A stretch of 7,693 bases of DNA from Nitrospinota bacterium (lineage in GTDB: Bacteria; UBA8248). The stretch is taken from the NCBI GenBank assembly GCA_003506735.1, contig DNYS01000258.1, positions 33,918 through 41,610 on the forward strand. The letters run 5' to 3'. Positions 6,393 to 7,693 of this stretch are shown here, in pieces (position 1 is the stretch's first letter; every line of letters begins with the position of its first letter). The translations under genes and the position numbers were made by a program. The notes beneath the pieces were generated by a model. It did not search any database and was not told where the DNA came from. It saw only the letters and a program-made list of their open reading frames with translations.

Positions 6393-7586
6393 TTGGCAAC
6401 CGATTCGGCGCGTATTCGCAGGCTGCGGGCGCAAATTCCCGCCATGACGGGACAAATTTATGTCAACTGGGGCGGTAGCGGTCCCTCGCCCACCCCGGTA
6501 CTCCGGGCGGTGGAGCGCTTTTTGAAGCGCGAGTCCCGCTTGGGACCCTTTCATCCTCAGATCCGGGATGAATCGCGGGCGGCCATGGAGGCGCTTCGCG
6601 TTTCGGTCTCGAAACTCCTCGGCGCGGGCGAGGATGAGATCGCCCTGGTGGACAACACGACCTCGGGGGTCAACCTGGCCGCCGCGGGCATCGAATGGCG
6701 CCGCGGGGACGAGGCCATCGTCACAGACCTGGAGCACCCGGGAGGCTACCTGCCCTGGTTCATGTGGCGCGAGCGCAGGGGGATCAAGGTCCGCCTCCTC
6801 CAATCGGGCAAGACGGACGATGAACTTCTCGAGGGTCTCGACGCCGCCCTCACCCTACGCACCCGCGCCGTGTGCGTGAGCCACATCGCCTGGCTCACCG
6901 GCCGGCGGCTTCCGCTCCGCGAGATGGGCCGCCGATGCCGGAAGGTGGGCGCCCTGCTTGTCGTGGACGGGGCGCAGTCGGTCGGCCAAATCCCGATCGA
7001 CGTGAAAAAGTGCCTCGCCGATGTCTACACCGTCTCGGGCCAAAAATGGCTCATGGGCCCCCAGGGCACGGGGGCCGTATTCGTGCGGCGCGGCCTCCGG
7101 AAGAAAATCCGCGAGTCCGGCATCGGCTACCGTTCCTCCGCCAAGCGGAGCCTGTCCGACCTCACCTACACGCCCAAAACCGACGCCACCCGATTCGAGA
7201 TCGCCACCATCAGCCCGGCTCTTTTCTCGGGCCTCGGGGCGGCGGTGGAGGAATGCCGGAAAAGCGGCCCCGCCGGAATCGAGCGGCGGATCCGCCGCCT
7301 GGCGAACCGGCTGCTCCGCATCCTCGGGGGAGGGGCGGGCATCGAGATGCTCACTCCGCCCGGCCCGGCGCAATCGGGTCTCGTCTCGTTCCGGATTGAG
7401 GGGATGGACGCAGCGGCGGCGACCGCGCGGCTTTTGAAAAAATACAAGGTGGTCCTCCGCTCGGTGGATTCTGTCCCCCCCGCGCTCCGGGCCTCGATCC
7501 ACTACCTGAACACCGAGGCCGAAATCGACCGAATCGGAAAAGGGGCGCTCGACCTGGCGGCCGCGGCCAAAAAGAAATCGGGCTAG
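6393..7586 (+). CDS. Class V aminotransferase-fold PLP enzyme (cysteine desulfurase/epimerase superfamily, no catalytic Cys)
   Basis: Seen: 397 residues. NTTSGVN (88-94) falls in the PLP-phosphate region, and H115 in DLEHPGG is the likely ring-stacking residue. VSHIAWLTG (162-170) follows, D192 in VVDGAQS should contact the pyridine nitrogen, and K218 in SGQKWLMGPQGTG is the Schiff-base lysine. R367 in RAS is the probable carboxylate-binding arginine. Overall it resembles the SufS/CsdB, isopenicillin-N-epimerase-like and EgtE-like group. Where SufS-type desulfurases have RTGHHC, this protein has RSVDSVP (356-362), so the persulfide-forming cysteine is missing and ordinary cysteine desulfurase activity is unlikely. 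The TTG start is set by a perfect AGGAGG (6381-6386) 6 nt upstream. It lies 71 bp after selB on the same strand. A selenocysteine lyase or other beta-lyase role is inference from context; an unrelated lyase or epimerase is equally possible. Confidence 0.9.
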   Translation: MATDSARIRRLRAQIPAMTGQIYVNWGGSGPSPTPVLRAVERFLKRESRLGPFHPQIRDESRAAMEALRVSVSKLLGAGEDEIALVDNTTSGVNLAAAGIEWRRGDEAIVTDLEHPGGYLPWFMWRERRGIKVRLLQSGKTDDELLEGLDAALTLRTRAVCVSHIAWLTGRRLPLREMGRRCRKVGALLVVDGAQSVGQIPIDVKKCLADVYTVSGQKWLMGPQGTGAVFVRRGLRKKIRESGIGYRSSAKRSLSDLTYTPKTDATRFEIATISPALFSGLGAAVEECRKSGPAGIERRIRRLANRLLRILGGGAGIEMLTPPGPAQSGLVSFRIEGMDAAAATARLLKKYKVVLRSVDSVPPALRASIHYLNTEAEIDRIGKGALDLAAAAKKKSG

Positions 7587-7594
7587 GCGAAATC

Positions 7595-7623
7595 CGGGCG
7601 CTGGTTCGTGGAACAACTACCCG
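7595..7623. other. Symmetric interrupted inverted repeat after the last gene
   Basis: An outer CGGG (7595-7598)/CCCG (7620-7623) and an inner GTTC (7604-7607)/GAAC (7611-7614) are nested, with 5-nt unpaired arms on each side and a GTG loop. It lies between two possibly convergent gene ends, where a bidirectional terminator would be expected, but has no U-run on either strand. Confidence 0.25.
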
Positions 7624-7651
7624 ACAGGAAGAATCTGCCCGAGTGACCCGC

Positions 7652-7693
7652 CTATTTGGAATTCACTCCCTTGGGGGCGGGAACCTCATCGCG
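7652..7693 (-). CDS. Possible 3' end of a convergent minus-strand gene (partial)
   Basis: On the minus strand the frame entering from the right edge gives 13 residues, RDEVPAPKGVNSK, then TAG at 7654-7652. The composition is protein-like and no competing plus-strand gene is seen after 7586. Thirteen codons are too few to identify or confirm a gene. Confidence 0.25.
   Translation of the reverse strand, partial: RDEVPAPKGVNSK

Overview
The window is a GC-rich bacterial chromosome segment whose recognisable core is the selenocysteine (Sec) machinery. On the plus strand lie selA (1867-3330), an alpha/beta hydrolase of RutD/PcaD type (3514-4320), selB (4405-6321) and a fold-type-I class V PLP enzyme (6393-7586). 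The high GC, frequent CG-ending codons and two forced or SD-supported TTG starts fit a GC-rich, probably Gram-negative or uncultured-phylum bacterium. I cannot name the lineage from sequence alone.

The left part runs on the minus strand. At 1-635 is a 5'-complete, 3'-truncated gene for a Zn-ribbon/OB-fold (DUF35-type) protein with a lysine/alanine-rich C-terminal tail built from 27-bp tandem repeats. At 865-1041 and 1025-1687 are two overlapping genes: a one-pass membrane protein with a coiled coil, and a 58-residue helical protein. I recognise no family for either. They are divergent from selA. The 179-bp gap between them carries a good sigma70-like promoter for selA and a reasonable extended -10 promoter for the minus-strand pair.

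The four plus-strand genes are co-directional but not tightly packed (gaps of 183, 84 and 71 bp). SelA converts Ser-tRNA(Sec) to Sec-tRNA(Sec), and SelB delivers it to UGA codons at the ribosome. The class V enzyme lacks the loop cysteine of cysteine desulfurases, so a selenocysteine lyase or other beta-lyase role is worth testing. The hydrolase between selA and selB has an intact catalytic triad, and a possible operator/promoter lies upstream of it. selD and the Sec tRNA gene (selC) are not visible here.

No gap exceeds 300 bp. The largest are 636-864 (AT-richer, probable promoter region of the DUF35 gene), 3331-3513 and 1688-1866. At the right edge (7652-7693) a few codons may be the 3' end of a convergent minus-strand gene. 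No transposon, CRISPR, rRNA or tRNA was seen.
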